A stretch of 64,000 nt of DNA. Origin: Pseudonocardia sp. HH130630-07 (GTDB lineage Bacteria; Actinomycetota; Actinomycetes; Mycobacteriales; Pseudonocardiaceae). This document shows positions 52,359-60,084 of the stretch, piece by piece. The stretch covers positions 5,642,001 to 5,706,000 of the forward strand of contig NZ_CP013854.1 of assembly GCF_001698125.1 (NCBI RefSeq). Reading direction: 5' to 3'. The position numbers were made by a program, and so were the translations under genes. The notes beneath the pieces are model-generated. The model ran no database searches. It was not told where the DNA came from and saw nothing but the letters and a program-made list of their open reading frames with translations. Every line of letters begins with the position of its first letter. The first letter of the stretch is position 1.

Positions 52359-54461
52359 TCACGGCAGTGTGGAGCGCGTACGGGCGTCCGCGGGCAGCGG
52401 GACGCGGGCCGGGTCCCGCGGGAGCCGGCCGGTCCAGACCAGGCACAGGACCGGCGGGGCACCGACCGCGCGCAGGGCCGCGACGGTCGTCGCCACCTCG
52501 GCGCTGCGGGTTCCCGCGGTCTGGACCGCGAGCACCGTCGGGCCGCAGCCGCGCAGCGTGCGGAGGTCCTCGTGGGTGGCGCGCCGGACCCGCATCGAGC
52601 GGATCCGGGGCCCGCTCACCGGACCGGGCGGGGCCGCTCCCGGGGTCAGGTCGACCCACACCCGCCGGTCGCCGACCAGCTCCGCGGCCTTCACCAGCTC
52701 GGCCGCGACGTCGCAGGCGGGCTCCGCCGTGAGCTGCACGACGGTCACCGTCGGGAACGTCCGGAGTCGTGTCCGGTAGGCGTCGGCGAGCAGCGGCACG
52801 GCGGCCGGCGCCGTCCCGGGGGCGAGCACCGGGACGTCGATCTCGGCCCGCAACGCTCCGGCCGGGTCCGCCTCCGGCAGCAGCCGCCTGCCCCGGCGGG
52901 CCGCGAGCACACCGAGGAGACCCAGCAGCCCGGCCAGCACACCGGCGAGCACACCGGCGGCACCGATCCACCAGCCGGAGGCGATCCACGGCGTGGCGAC
53001 GGCCGCGGGCCCGGGAACGATCACGGTGGTCTGGGCCGTCCGGTCGGCCAGCACCCGTCCGAACTGGTCGACCAGCGGGTCGGGCTCGGTGGTGCCGTTC
53101 GTCCGGGTCTGCGTCCCCAGCTCGTCGGGCGGGGGCGCGGTGAGCCGGTCGAGCTCGGCCCGCACCGGGTCCGTCCCGGCCGCGGTGACGGCCCGGTCCA
53201 GGGTGGCGACCCGTTCCCGCAGCGCGGTGACGGCGTCGTCGGCGACGGCGGTGGCCACCGCCGGATCGGAGCCGCTCACCCGGAACCGGACCACACCCGG
53301 CGCGGGTGTGGTGACGGACAGGTCCTCCGCCGCCTCCGCGCCGGCCGCCCCGGACAGCTCGGCGACGCGGGCGGTGAACGCGGCGTTGGTCGCCGCGCCC
53401 AGTGCCCTGGCGGTGGCACCCGCCGGGTCGGCCGTGCCGACGGTGGCGACCTGGACCGACGCCGTCGCGACCACCGGCGGCGGCACCGCCCATGCCGTCG
53501 CGGCGCCGGCCACGGCGGCGAGCAGCGCCAGCACGAGCAGCGGACGCCGACGCCGGGCCAGCACGGCACCGGCCTCGCGCAGCGGACCGTTCCGGCCCCG
53601 CCCGGCGCCCCGCGCCCGGGTCCCGGGCAGCTCGTCCGGTACCGGGGTGCCCGCGCGGGGCGGGAGGGGCGGTGCGGCCGGCACCGGGAGGCGGCCGGGG
53701 GCCCCGGTCGACGCTCCTCCCGGCCGGTCGACGGTCAGCGCCACCCGCGCGTGCGCCGGGGGGCGGCCGCCGGGACCGGGTGTCACGGGGCCGATCCGCA
53801 GCGATGCGGGCAGCTCCGGCGGCCTGCGGTGGGCCGCGGTACCCGCTGCCGTCCGCGGCGGGCCGGCCTCCGGGGTACCCGGGTCCCGTCCGGTGCGGGC
53901 CGGTCGTGCCGCCCCGTTCCGCCGGACGGTCGTGCCGTTCCGCGGGACGCTGCGGCCGGGCCGGCCGGGGGCGCCGTTGCGCGGCGCCGCGTCCGGACCG
54001 GCGGCGGGCCGGGCCGGGCCGGAGGCACCGGTCGGGCCTGCACCGGCCGACGCGGTGTCCGATGATGCGGTGCCCGGCGACGCCGCAGCCGGGGACGGCG
54101 CGGAACCCGACGGCGTGGAGCCCGAGGAGCCCGTGTCGGGCCGGTCCGTGCCGGGCCGGTCCGGGTCGGTCGGTGGCACACCGGCCACCCCCCGATCCGC
54201 GGCCGGGCCCGCCGACCCGGTGCCCGGAGGCCGGGCACCGGACCCGGTCGGGGTGCGGTCCTCGGCGGACCGGGCCGGGACCTTCAGCGAGGCCCGGCGA
54301 CGGCGACCGGCCTTCCGGGCGTCACCGGCCGCCGGCGACGGCTCCGGAGCGGCCTGCGAGCGAGGCACCGGGCTGGGCCGGTCCTCGCTGTCCGCGGCGG
54401 GGGGCGCGGCGTCCGCCGCGGGACGCTGCGGCACCCGCGGTGCACGCACGGTGCGGGCCAT
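52359..54461 (-). CDS. Wzz/CpsC-like chain-length determinant with long disordered head
   Basis: The 700-residue protein has an unusual N-terminal region of about 300 residues rich in Pro, Ala, Gly and Arg, which is likely disordered and cytoplasmic. After it come TM1 (about 307-326), an extracytoplasmic domain of about 170 residues resembling Wzz co-polymerases (VATASVQVATVGTADPA, DLSVTTPAPGVVRFRVSG), TM2 (about 497-520) and a C-terminal region similar to a BY-kinase fold but without a Walker A motif. Such proteins control polymer length or export. Its start overlaps the sbnA stop as TGATG. It is the last gene of the operon. Confidence 0.7.
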   Translation of the reverse strand: MARTVRAPRVPQRPAADAAPPAADSEDRPSPVPRSQAAPEPSPAAGDARKAGRRRRASLKVPARSAEDRTPTGSGARPPGTGSAGPAADRGVAGVPPTDPDRPGTDRPDTGSSGSTPSGSAPSPAAASPGTASSDTASAGAGPTGASGPARPAAGPDAAPRNGAPGRPGRSVPRNGTTVRRNGAARPARTGRDPGTPEAGPPRTAAGTAAHRRPPELPASLRIGPVTPGPGGRPPAHARVALTVDRPGGASTGAPGRLPVPAAPPLPPRAGTPVPDELPGTRARGAGRGRNGPLREAGAVLARRRRPLLVLALLAAVAGAATAWAVPPPVVATASVQVATVGTADPAGATARALGAATNAAFTARVAELSGAAGAEAAEDLSVTTPAPGVVRFRVSGSDPAVATAVADDAVTALRERVATLDRAVTAAGTDPVRAELDRLTAPPPDELGTQTRTNGTTEPDPLVDQFGRVLADRTAQTTVIVPGPAAVATPWIASGWWIGAAGVLAGVLAGLLGLLGVLAARRGRRLLPEADPAGALRAEIDVPVLAPGTAPAAVPLLADAYRTRLRTFPTVTVVQLTAEPACDVAAELVKAAELVGDRRVWVDLTPGAAPPGPVSGPRIRSMRVRRATHEDLRTLRGCGPTVLAVQTAGTRSAEVATTVAALRAVGAPPVLCLVWTGRLPRDPARVPLPADARTRSTLP

Positions 54462-55504
54462 CAGGACCGCACCGCCTGCAGCGGCATCTCGAACGCAGCG
54501 TCCCGGCCGGTGCCGGCGAACGCCGGCCTGCCCCCGAACGCACCGGGGGTCCCGGCGGCGACGTCGGCGCCGAAGTGCTCCCGCAACCAGGACGGGCTGT
54601 ACACGGTGTCGAGGTAGCGCTCCCCCAGGTCCGGGGCCAGCGCGACGGCCGTGATCGCCTCGTCGCCGTGCCGGGCGAGCCAGGCCAGTGCCCCGGCGAC
54701 CACGGTGCCCGTCGATCCGCCGAACAGGAACCCGCGCCGGGCCAGCCGGTGGCAGACGTCCAGGGTGTCCGGCTCCGCCACGTGGACGACGTCGTCCACG
54801 TACCCCTCGTCCAGCATCGGCGGCCGGACGCTGGTCCCCAGCCCGGGGATCATCCGCGGGGCGGCCCGGTCGCCGAAGGTGACCGATCCGGCCGCGTCGA
54901 CCGCGACGACCCGGACCCGCCCGGGCCGGGACCGGAAGTACCGCGCACAGCCCATCAGGGTGCCGGTCGTACCGGCGCCGACGAACAGCACGTCCAGACC
55001 GGGGAACGCGGCCTCGATCTGGGGCCCGGTGGTCACCGTGTGCGAGCCCCAGTTCTCCGGGTTCGCGTACTGGTTGAGCCAGACGTAGCGGCCGTCGGAG
55101 TCCACCATGGACCGGACCAGGGCGATCCGGGTCGCGAGGTAGCCGCCGGCCACGTCCGGGGCGTCGACGACCCGGACCTCGGCTCCCAGCGCCTGCATCA
55201 GCCGGTGCGTCGCCGGGTTGCACCGGGGGTCGGTCACGCACACGAATCGGTAGCCCCGGCTGGCGGCGATCATGGCGAGCGCGACCCCGAGGTTCCCGGA
55301 GGACGACTCGACCAGCACCGATCCCGGCCGCAGCCGACCGGACCGTTCCGCCTCGGTGACCATGCCGAGTGCGGCCTTGAGCTTGACCGATCCGGCGAAG
55401 TTGAAACCCTCGCACTTGAGGTAGAGCGACCGGCCGAGGGTCGTGGCCAGGTCGACGTACAGGTCGTCGGTGTTGAACTGCTCGGGGGCGGAGATGACGG
55501 TCAT
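54461..55504 (-). CDS. sbnA: SbnA-like N-(2-amino-2-carboxyethyl)-L-glutamate synthase
   Basis: This PLP enzyme of the cysteine synthase fold replaces the phosphate of O-phospho-L-serine with L-glutamate, the first step to L-2,3-diaminopropionate. The 347-residue protein has the PLP lysine in NFAGSVKLKAALGM (Lys about 42-44), VESSSGNLGVALAM, and the phosphate loop GAGTTGTLMGC. The NFAGSVKLK pattern separates SbnA from O-acetylserine sulfhydrylases (which read K-x-R). The pairing with sbnB supports the call strongly. It lies 31 bases after sbnB in the same operon. Confidence 0.88.
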   Translation of the reverse strand: MTVISAPEQFNTDDLYVDLATTLGRSLYLKCEGFNFAGSVKLKAALGMVTEAERSGRLRPGSVLVESSSGNLGVALAMIAASRGYRFVCVTDPRCNPATHRLMQALGAEVRVVDAPDVAGGYLATRIALVRSMVDSDGRYVWLNQYANPENWGSHTVTTGPQIEAAFPGLDVLFVGAGTTGTLMGCARYFRSRPGRVRVVAVDAAGSVTFGDRAAPRMIPGLGTSVRPPMLDEGYVDDVVHVAEPDTLDVCHRLARRGFLFGGSTGTVVAGALAWLARHGDEAITAVALAPDLGERYLDTVYSPSWLREHFGADVAAGTPGAFGGRPAFAGTGRDAAFEMPLQAVRS

Positions 55505-55535
55505 CCGTGACCTCTCCTCTCGGGGTGTGCGCCGC

Positions 55536-56564
55536 TCAGCCGTGCCGGCTCAGCTCGTGGAAGAAGTCGTCGACCGTGTGCAGCTCGCCGGAACGGGCCA
55601 CGCGCTCGTGCACGTAGCGCCCGACGGCGAGGTCCAGTACGCCGAGACCGAACGGGGAGAACACGACCGTGCGGTCCGCGGGCACCGCCAGCGTGCCGGC
55701 CATGACCTCGGCGAGGGTCCCGGCGACGAAGTCGCGGTTGCCGGTCCGCTGCTCGGCCAGGTGCGGTGAGGTGTCCGCCTTGAGACAGTGCTCGACGTCG
55801 TCGAGGACGGTGAACGACTCCAGGACGACCTCGGCCGACAGGTCCCGCAGGGACACGTTGAGCACCAGCGGGTGGTGGTCGAACCAGCCGGGGTCGTGCA
55901 CGTGCGGGGTCCCGGCGACGGTCGCGAAGACCACCAGGTCGTACCCGCGCACCAGCGACTCGGCCGAGTCGTGGACCGTGACCGCCGAGCCCGGGACCGT
56001 CCGGGAGACGTGCCCGGCGAACCCGGCGGCGGACTCCGGCGAGAGGTCGAAGACCCCGACCTCGTCGAAGCTCCATCCGGTCCCGGCCAGGAAGGTGTGG
56101 ATGTAGCGCGCGATCAGCCCGGTGCCCACGAATCCCACCCGGCGCGGCCGGGCGCGGTCCGCCGAGAGCCGGTCCGCCGCCGAGGCGGCCGAGGCCGCGG
56201 TCCGGGTCGCGGAGATGATCGAGCTCTCCAGGCAGGCGTACGGGTAGCCGGTGAGCGGGTCGTTGAGGATCAGCACCGCCGACGCCCGCGGGATGCCGTG
56301 CTCGACGTTGCCCGGGAAGCTCGAGATCCACTTGATCCCGTCCACGCCGGACTCCCCGCCGAGCGAGGCGGGCAGCGCGATGATCCGCGACGACGGCCGG
56401 TCCGGGAAGCGCAGGAAGTACGACGGCGGGTTCACCGTCGCCCCCGACGCGTGCACCCGGTAGGTGTCCTCGACCAGCTCCACGATCTCCTTCTCCCGCC
56501 CGGCCAGCGCCTGCGCGACCTGCGCGCCGGGGACGACCGCGAACGGCGGGACCGTGATCTCCAT
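55536..56564 (-). CDS. sbnB: SbnB-like N-((2S)-2-amino-2-carboxyethyl)-L-glutamate dehydrogenase
   Basis: This member of the ornithine cyclodeaminase/mu-crystallin fold oxidatively splits the SbnA product to L-2,3-diaminopropionate and 2-oxoglutarate with NAD+. The 342-residue protein has NPPSYFLRFPDRPSSRIIALPA, GIKWISSFPGN (the substrate lysine), and the Rossmann loop VGFVGTGLIARYIHTFL near 145. These match SbnB rather than true cyclodeaminases. ATG 56564 overlaps the dioxygenase stop as TGATG, with GAGGAG five bases upstream. Confidence 0.88.
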   Translation of the reverse strand: MEITVPPFAVVPGAQVAQALAGREKEIVELVEDTYRVHASGATVNPPSYFLRFPDRPSSRIIALPASLGGESGVDGIKWISSFPGNVEHGIPRASAVLILNDPLTGYPYACLESSIISATRTAASAASAADRLSADRARPRRVGFVGTGLIARYIHTFLAGTGWSFDEVGVFDLSPESAAGFAGHVSRTVPGSAVTVHDSAESLVRGYDLVVFATVAGTPHVHDPGWFDHHPLVLNVSLRDLSAEVVLESFTVLDDVEHCLKADTSPHLAEQRTGNRDFVAGTLAEVMAGTLAVPADRTVVFSPFGLGVLDLAVGRYVHERVARSGELHTVDDFFHELSRHG

Positions 56565-57538
56565 CAGCTCTCCTCGGGGGCCGGCACGGTGACGCCGTCG
56601 GCCATCGCGACCACGACCTCCCGCTCGCCGGTGTAGGGATCGCGGCCGTGCGCCACCCGCAGGTTGTCGACGACGAGCAGGTCGCCGTCCTGCCACGGCT
56701 CGCGCACGGTGTGCCGCTCGTGGGCGTCGTTGATCGCCTCGACGACGTCGGCCGGTACCGGCGTCCCGTCGCCGAAGCGCGTGGTGAACGGCAGCCCGTC
56801 CGGGCCGTGGACCTCCACCAGGAACTCGCGGACCTCCGGATCCATGGCGTGCTCGGAGAGGAAGGCGATCTGGTTGAAGAAGACCTTCTCCCCGGTACCC
56901 GGGTGCTCCAGCACCCCGTGCCGCCGCTGCCGGGTGCGCAGGCCGCCCTCGGCGTTCCACTCGGTGCCGATCGCGTTCGCCCGGCAGTACCGCTCGACCT
57001 CGGCCCGGTCGTCGGTGCCGAACGCCTGCTGCCAGGACGCGCCGATCTCCTCGCCGTAGTTGCGGATCAGCAGCCAGCCGTCCCGCTCGATCCGGTCGAC
57101 GAGGCCGGTGGGCAGCTCGTCGACGACCCGGGCCGTGTCGACCAGCGGGGTCGCGCCACCGGTCTGCGGTGCGCGCAGGCAGGCGAAGAGCAGCGTCGCC
57201 GGCGTCTCCAGCACGTAGGACAGCTCGTGGTGGGCGCACATCGGCTGGCGCGCCGGCCACGGGGTCGAGGAGTGGACGCCGTCGGCCAGCACGGTGCGGG
57301 CCGCGACCGCCTCCCGCTCGGTGTAGGCCGTGCCGCCGAGCCGGGCGGCGACGCCGGCCACGTCGGCGACGGTGCGCAGCGCGAGGCCGCGCACCAGTAC
57401 CGCTCCGTGCTCGTCGACGAGGTCGCCGAGTGCGTCCTCGTGGCGCTCGCACCAGTCGGCGGCCGAACCGCTCGCTCCGGTGTCCAGGACGGGCGGGTGT
57501 CCGGGGTGCAGCTGCACCCCCAGCAGTGATCCGGTCAT
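56564..57538 (-). CDS. TauD/TfdA (SyrP-like) Fe(II)/2-oxoglutarate dioxygenase
   Basis: The 324-residue enzyme has the HxE iron ligands in CAHHELSY (His103 and Glu105), the distal His in RVAHGRDPY and a 2-oxoglutarate-binding Arg in YTGEREVV. MCAHHELSYVLETPATLLFA is typical of SyrP-like enzymes that hydroxylate amino acids bound to NRPS carriers. It may hydroxylate diaminopropionate or another building block. ATG 57538 follows GGGGGAG; the gap to the NRPS gene is 29 bases. Confidence 0.85.
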   Translation of the reverse strand: MTGSLLGVQLHPGHPPVLDTGASGSAADWCERHEDALGDLVDEHGAVLVRGLALRTVADVAGVAARLGGTAYTEREAVAARTVLADGVHSSTPWPARQPMCAHHELSYVLETPATLLFACLRAPQTGGATPLVDTARVVDELPTGLVDRIERDGWLLIRNYGEEIGASWQQAFGTDDRAEVERYCRANAIGTEWNAEGGLRTRQRRHGVLEHPGTGEKVFFNQIAFLSEHAMDPEVREFLVEVHGPDGLPFTTRFGDGTPVPADVVEAINDAHERHTVREPWQDGDLLVVDNLRVAHGRDPYTGEREVVVAMADGVTVPAPEES

Positions 57539-57567
57539 GGTTCTCCCCCGGGTGGTGGTGTGACTTC

Positions 57568-60084
57568 TCAGTGCGGAGGGTCCGGGAGCAACCCGGCCAG
57601 GTCCGCGAGGACGGGATGATCGATCACCTGACGGACGGTGACCGCGCGGTCCAGCGCGATGACGAGCTTGACCGCGGACAGCGAGCTCCCCCCGAGCTCG
57701 ACGAAGTGGTCGGCCGGCGAGACGGTGCCGTCGGGCAGGTCGAGGACCCGGGTCACCGCGGCCAGCACCCGCTCCTGGGCCGGTGTCACGGCCGGTGCCG
57801 GCGCGGCCCCGGTGGCCGGTACCGGCTCGTCCCCGGCCGCGGCGCGGGCGGCCAGCGCCTTCCGGTCGATCTTGCCGTTCGCCGTCACCGGGAGCGGGTC
57901 CAGCCGGTGCACCACCGGCGGCACCATGTAGGCGGGCAGGCTCCCGGCCAGCGTGGCACGGACGGTGTCCTGGTCCGGGCCGTCACCGGCGTGGTAGGCG
58001 ACGAGCTGCGGACCGCCGGTGGCCTCGGCGACCACGACGCAGGCGTCCCGGACCCCCGGTACCCGCAGCAGCGCGTTCTCGATCTCGCCGATCTCGATCC
58101 GGAAACCCCGGATCTTCACCTGGTTGTCCCGGCGGCCCAGGAACTCCAGCTGGCCGTCCGGACGCCAGCGGCCGTGGTCACCGCTGCGGTAGAGGCGTTC
58201 CCCACGGCGGTACGGGTCCGAGCCGAACGCGGCGGCGGTGCGGTCCGGGTCGTTGACGTACCCCCGGCCGACGCACACGCCGGAGAACACGATCTCCCCC
58301 GGCGCACCGAGCGGGACCGGCGCCAGGTCGGCGTCCACGACGTACACCCGCACCCCCGGCACCGGGCGGCCGAGCGGCACCCGGTCGCCGTCGGGCACCG
58401 AGCGCAGGACGGCGTGGTTGGTGTCGTCCGAGGTCTCGGTCAGCCCGTAGGCGTTGACCAGCGGGACGTCCGGGCGCACCCGGAACCAGCGCTGTACCAG
58501 CTCCTTCTTGAGTGCCTCCCCGGTCGCCGACACCATCCGCAGGTCGGGCAGGGCCACCGGGTGCTGCTCCAGGTAGGTCAGCACGACCTCCAGGTAGCTG
58601 GGCACCAGCTGGACGACGTTCACCCGGTGCTCGGCGAGGGTGTCGACGAAGCGCCGCACGTCCAGGATCGCGTCCTGCTCCACCAGCAGGGTCCGGCCGC
58701 CGACCAGCGGGCCCGCGACGAGCTGCCACAGCGAGATGTCGAAGCACTGCGGTGCGGTCTGGGCGACCACGCAGCCGGCGGTCAGCTCCAGGTCCTCGAT
58801 CTTGGCGAGCAGGTGGTTGAGCATCCCGGCGTGCTCGCACATCGCACCCTTCGGCTCGCCGGTCGAGCCGGAGGTGAAGTACAGGTAGGCGAGCGCGTCG
58901 GCGGGCACCGCGACGTCCGGCGCCGAGGCGTCGTCGCTGCCCGCGGCCGCCTCGGCGACGGTCAGCACGAGCGCGCCGGTCGCCGCCTCGTCGAGCGTCG
59001 CGCGGGCCCCGGGGGTCGTCAGCGCCCACCGGCACCCGGCCCGGCCGAGGGTCCGGGCGATCCGCTCCGCCGGGAAGTGCGGCTCGACCGGGAGGTACGC
59101 GCCACCGGCCCGGAAGACGGCGAGCACGGCCACCAGCCAGTCCAGATCCCGCTCGGTGACGACGGCGACGACGTCCTCGGGCTCCAGACCCCGGGCGAGC
59201 AGGGTGCGGGCGACCCGGTTCACCCGGGCGTCGAGCCCGGACCGGGTGAGTACCGAGCCGGCGTGCTCGGCGACGATCTCGTCCGGGTGCGTCGCGGCCC
59301 GCTCGGCGAGCAGCTCGTGCACCCGCCGGTCCGGCAGCTCCCGGGGCCGGCCTGCGATCTCGTCGAGCTGCAGGGCCCGCTCCGCCGGTCCCACCAGCGC
59401 CGAGGCCCGGACGGCGGCCTGCGGGTCGGCGGCCAGTTCCAGCGCGGTCGCGTGGTAGCCGGCGATGCGGGCGGCCGCGGCCGGGTCGAGGTGGTCGAGC
59501 CGGTGGGTCAGCCGGACGACGCCGTCGCGGGTGCCGACCCGGAACGCGATCCCCGGAGCCGGTGCGACACCACGGGGCCCGGACCGGCCCAGCGCCCCCG
59601 GGGTCGCGGTCCCGTCCGGGGCCTCGTCGCCCGGGTCCAGGACGGTGCCGTACTCCGGTACCGCGACGCCCAGCCCGGCGGCGGACCCGGCCAGGTCGGC
59701 GAGGCCGACGCCGGGGTCACCGCGCAGGCCGGCGAGCTCGGTACCGGCGTCCCGCACCAGGTCGCCCCAGGTGCCGGTGACGTCGAGCGACAGCGGCAGC
59801 GCGTCCCCGCCGGTGGTGGCCGGTACCCCGACGGTCACCTCGTCCGCCCCGGCGAGCCCGGCGACGACGGCGGCGTGCACGGCGAGCAGCACGGCGTCCG
59901 GCGCGGCGCCGGTGGCCAGCAGCACGGCGTCCAGCGCGCCGGGCGCCACGTGCTCGGTGTGCGTCGCGGTGCCGGGGCGGGGACGGGCGGTCCAGCGCGG
60001 GGCGGGAGTCGCCCCACCGGCCTGCAGAACCCGGTCCCAGTGTGTCCGGTTGCCGGATGTGGTGGCGGTGAGCGTGCGGGTCAT
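57568..60084 (-). CDS. One-module NRPS: C-domain remnant, adenylation, thiolation
   Basis: The 838-residue protein has three parts. Residues 1-240 look like the C-terminal half of a condensation domain, with no HHxxxDG motif, so probably inactive. Residues 255-750 are a full A domain (LYFTSGSTGEPKG 401-413, NAYGLTET 544-551, YRSGDHGRW 632-640, A8 around 650-668, NGKIDRKAL 736-744). Residues 765-835 are a T domain (FVELGGSSLSA, Ser801). Hand-aligned pocket residues are D449, I450, W453, Q492, S519, T521, A545, D553, D554, K738; two acidic residues at the base suit a basic amino acid such as Dap. No thioesterase is present. ATGA overlap with the upstream gene. Confidence 0.9.
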   Translation of the reverse strand: MTRTLTATTSGNRTHWDRVLQAGGATPAPRWTARPRPGTATHTEHVAPGALDAVLLATGAAPDAVLLAVHAAVVAGLAGADEVTVGVPATTGGDALPLSLDVTGTWGDLVRDAGTELAGLRGDPGVGLADLAGSAAGLGVAVPEYGTVLDPGDEAPDGTATPGALGRSGPRGVAPAPGIAFRVGTRDGVVRLTHRLDHLDPAAAARIAGYHATALELAADPQAAVRASALVGPAERALQLDEIAGRPRELPDRRVHELLAERAATHPDEIVAEHAGSVLTRSGLDARVNRVARTLLARGLEPEDVVAVVTERDLDWLVAVLAVFRAGGAYLPVEPHFPAERIARTLGRAGCRWALTTPGARATLDEAATGALVLTVAEAAAGSDDASAPDVAVPADALAYLYFTSGSTGEPKGAMCEHAGMLNHLLAKIEDLELTAGCVVAQTAPQCFDISLWQLVAGPLVGGRTLLVEQDAILDVRRFVDTLAEHRVNVVQLVPSYLEVVLTYLEQHPVALPDLRMVSATGEALKKELVQRWFRVRPDVPLVNAYGLTETSDDTNHAVLRSVPDGDRVPLGRPVPGVRVYVVDADLAPVPLGAPGEIVFSGVCVGRGYVNDPDRTAAAFGSDPYRRGERLYRSGDHGRWRPDGQLEFLGRRDNQVKIRGFRIEIGEIENALLRVPGVRDACVVVAEATGGPQLVAYHAGDGPDQDTVRATLAGSLPAYMVPPVVHRLDPLPVTANGKIDRKALAARAAAGDEPVPATGAAPAPAVTPAQERVLAAVTRVLDLPDGTVSPADHFVELGGSSLSAVKLVIALDRAVTVRQVIDHPVLADLAGLLPDPPH

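Noticed and set aside
52359..57538. Staphyloferrin B-type siderophore cluster
   Set aside because: SbnA and SbnB occur there, but the IucA/IucC-type synthetases, decarboxylase and siderophore transporters are missing, while A-T and Pls-like genes are present instead.
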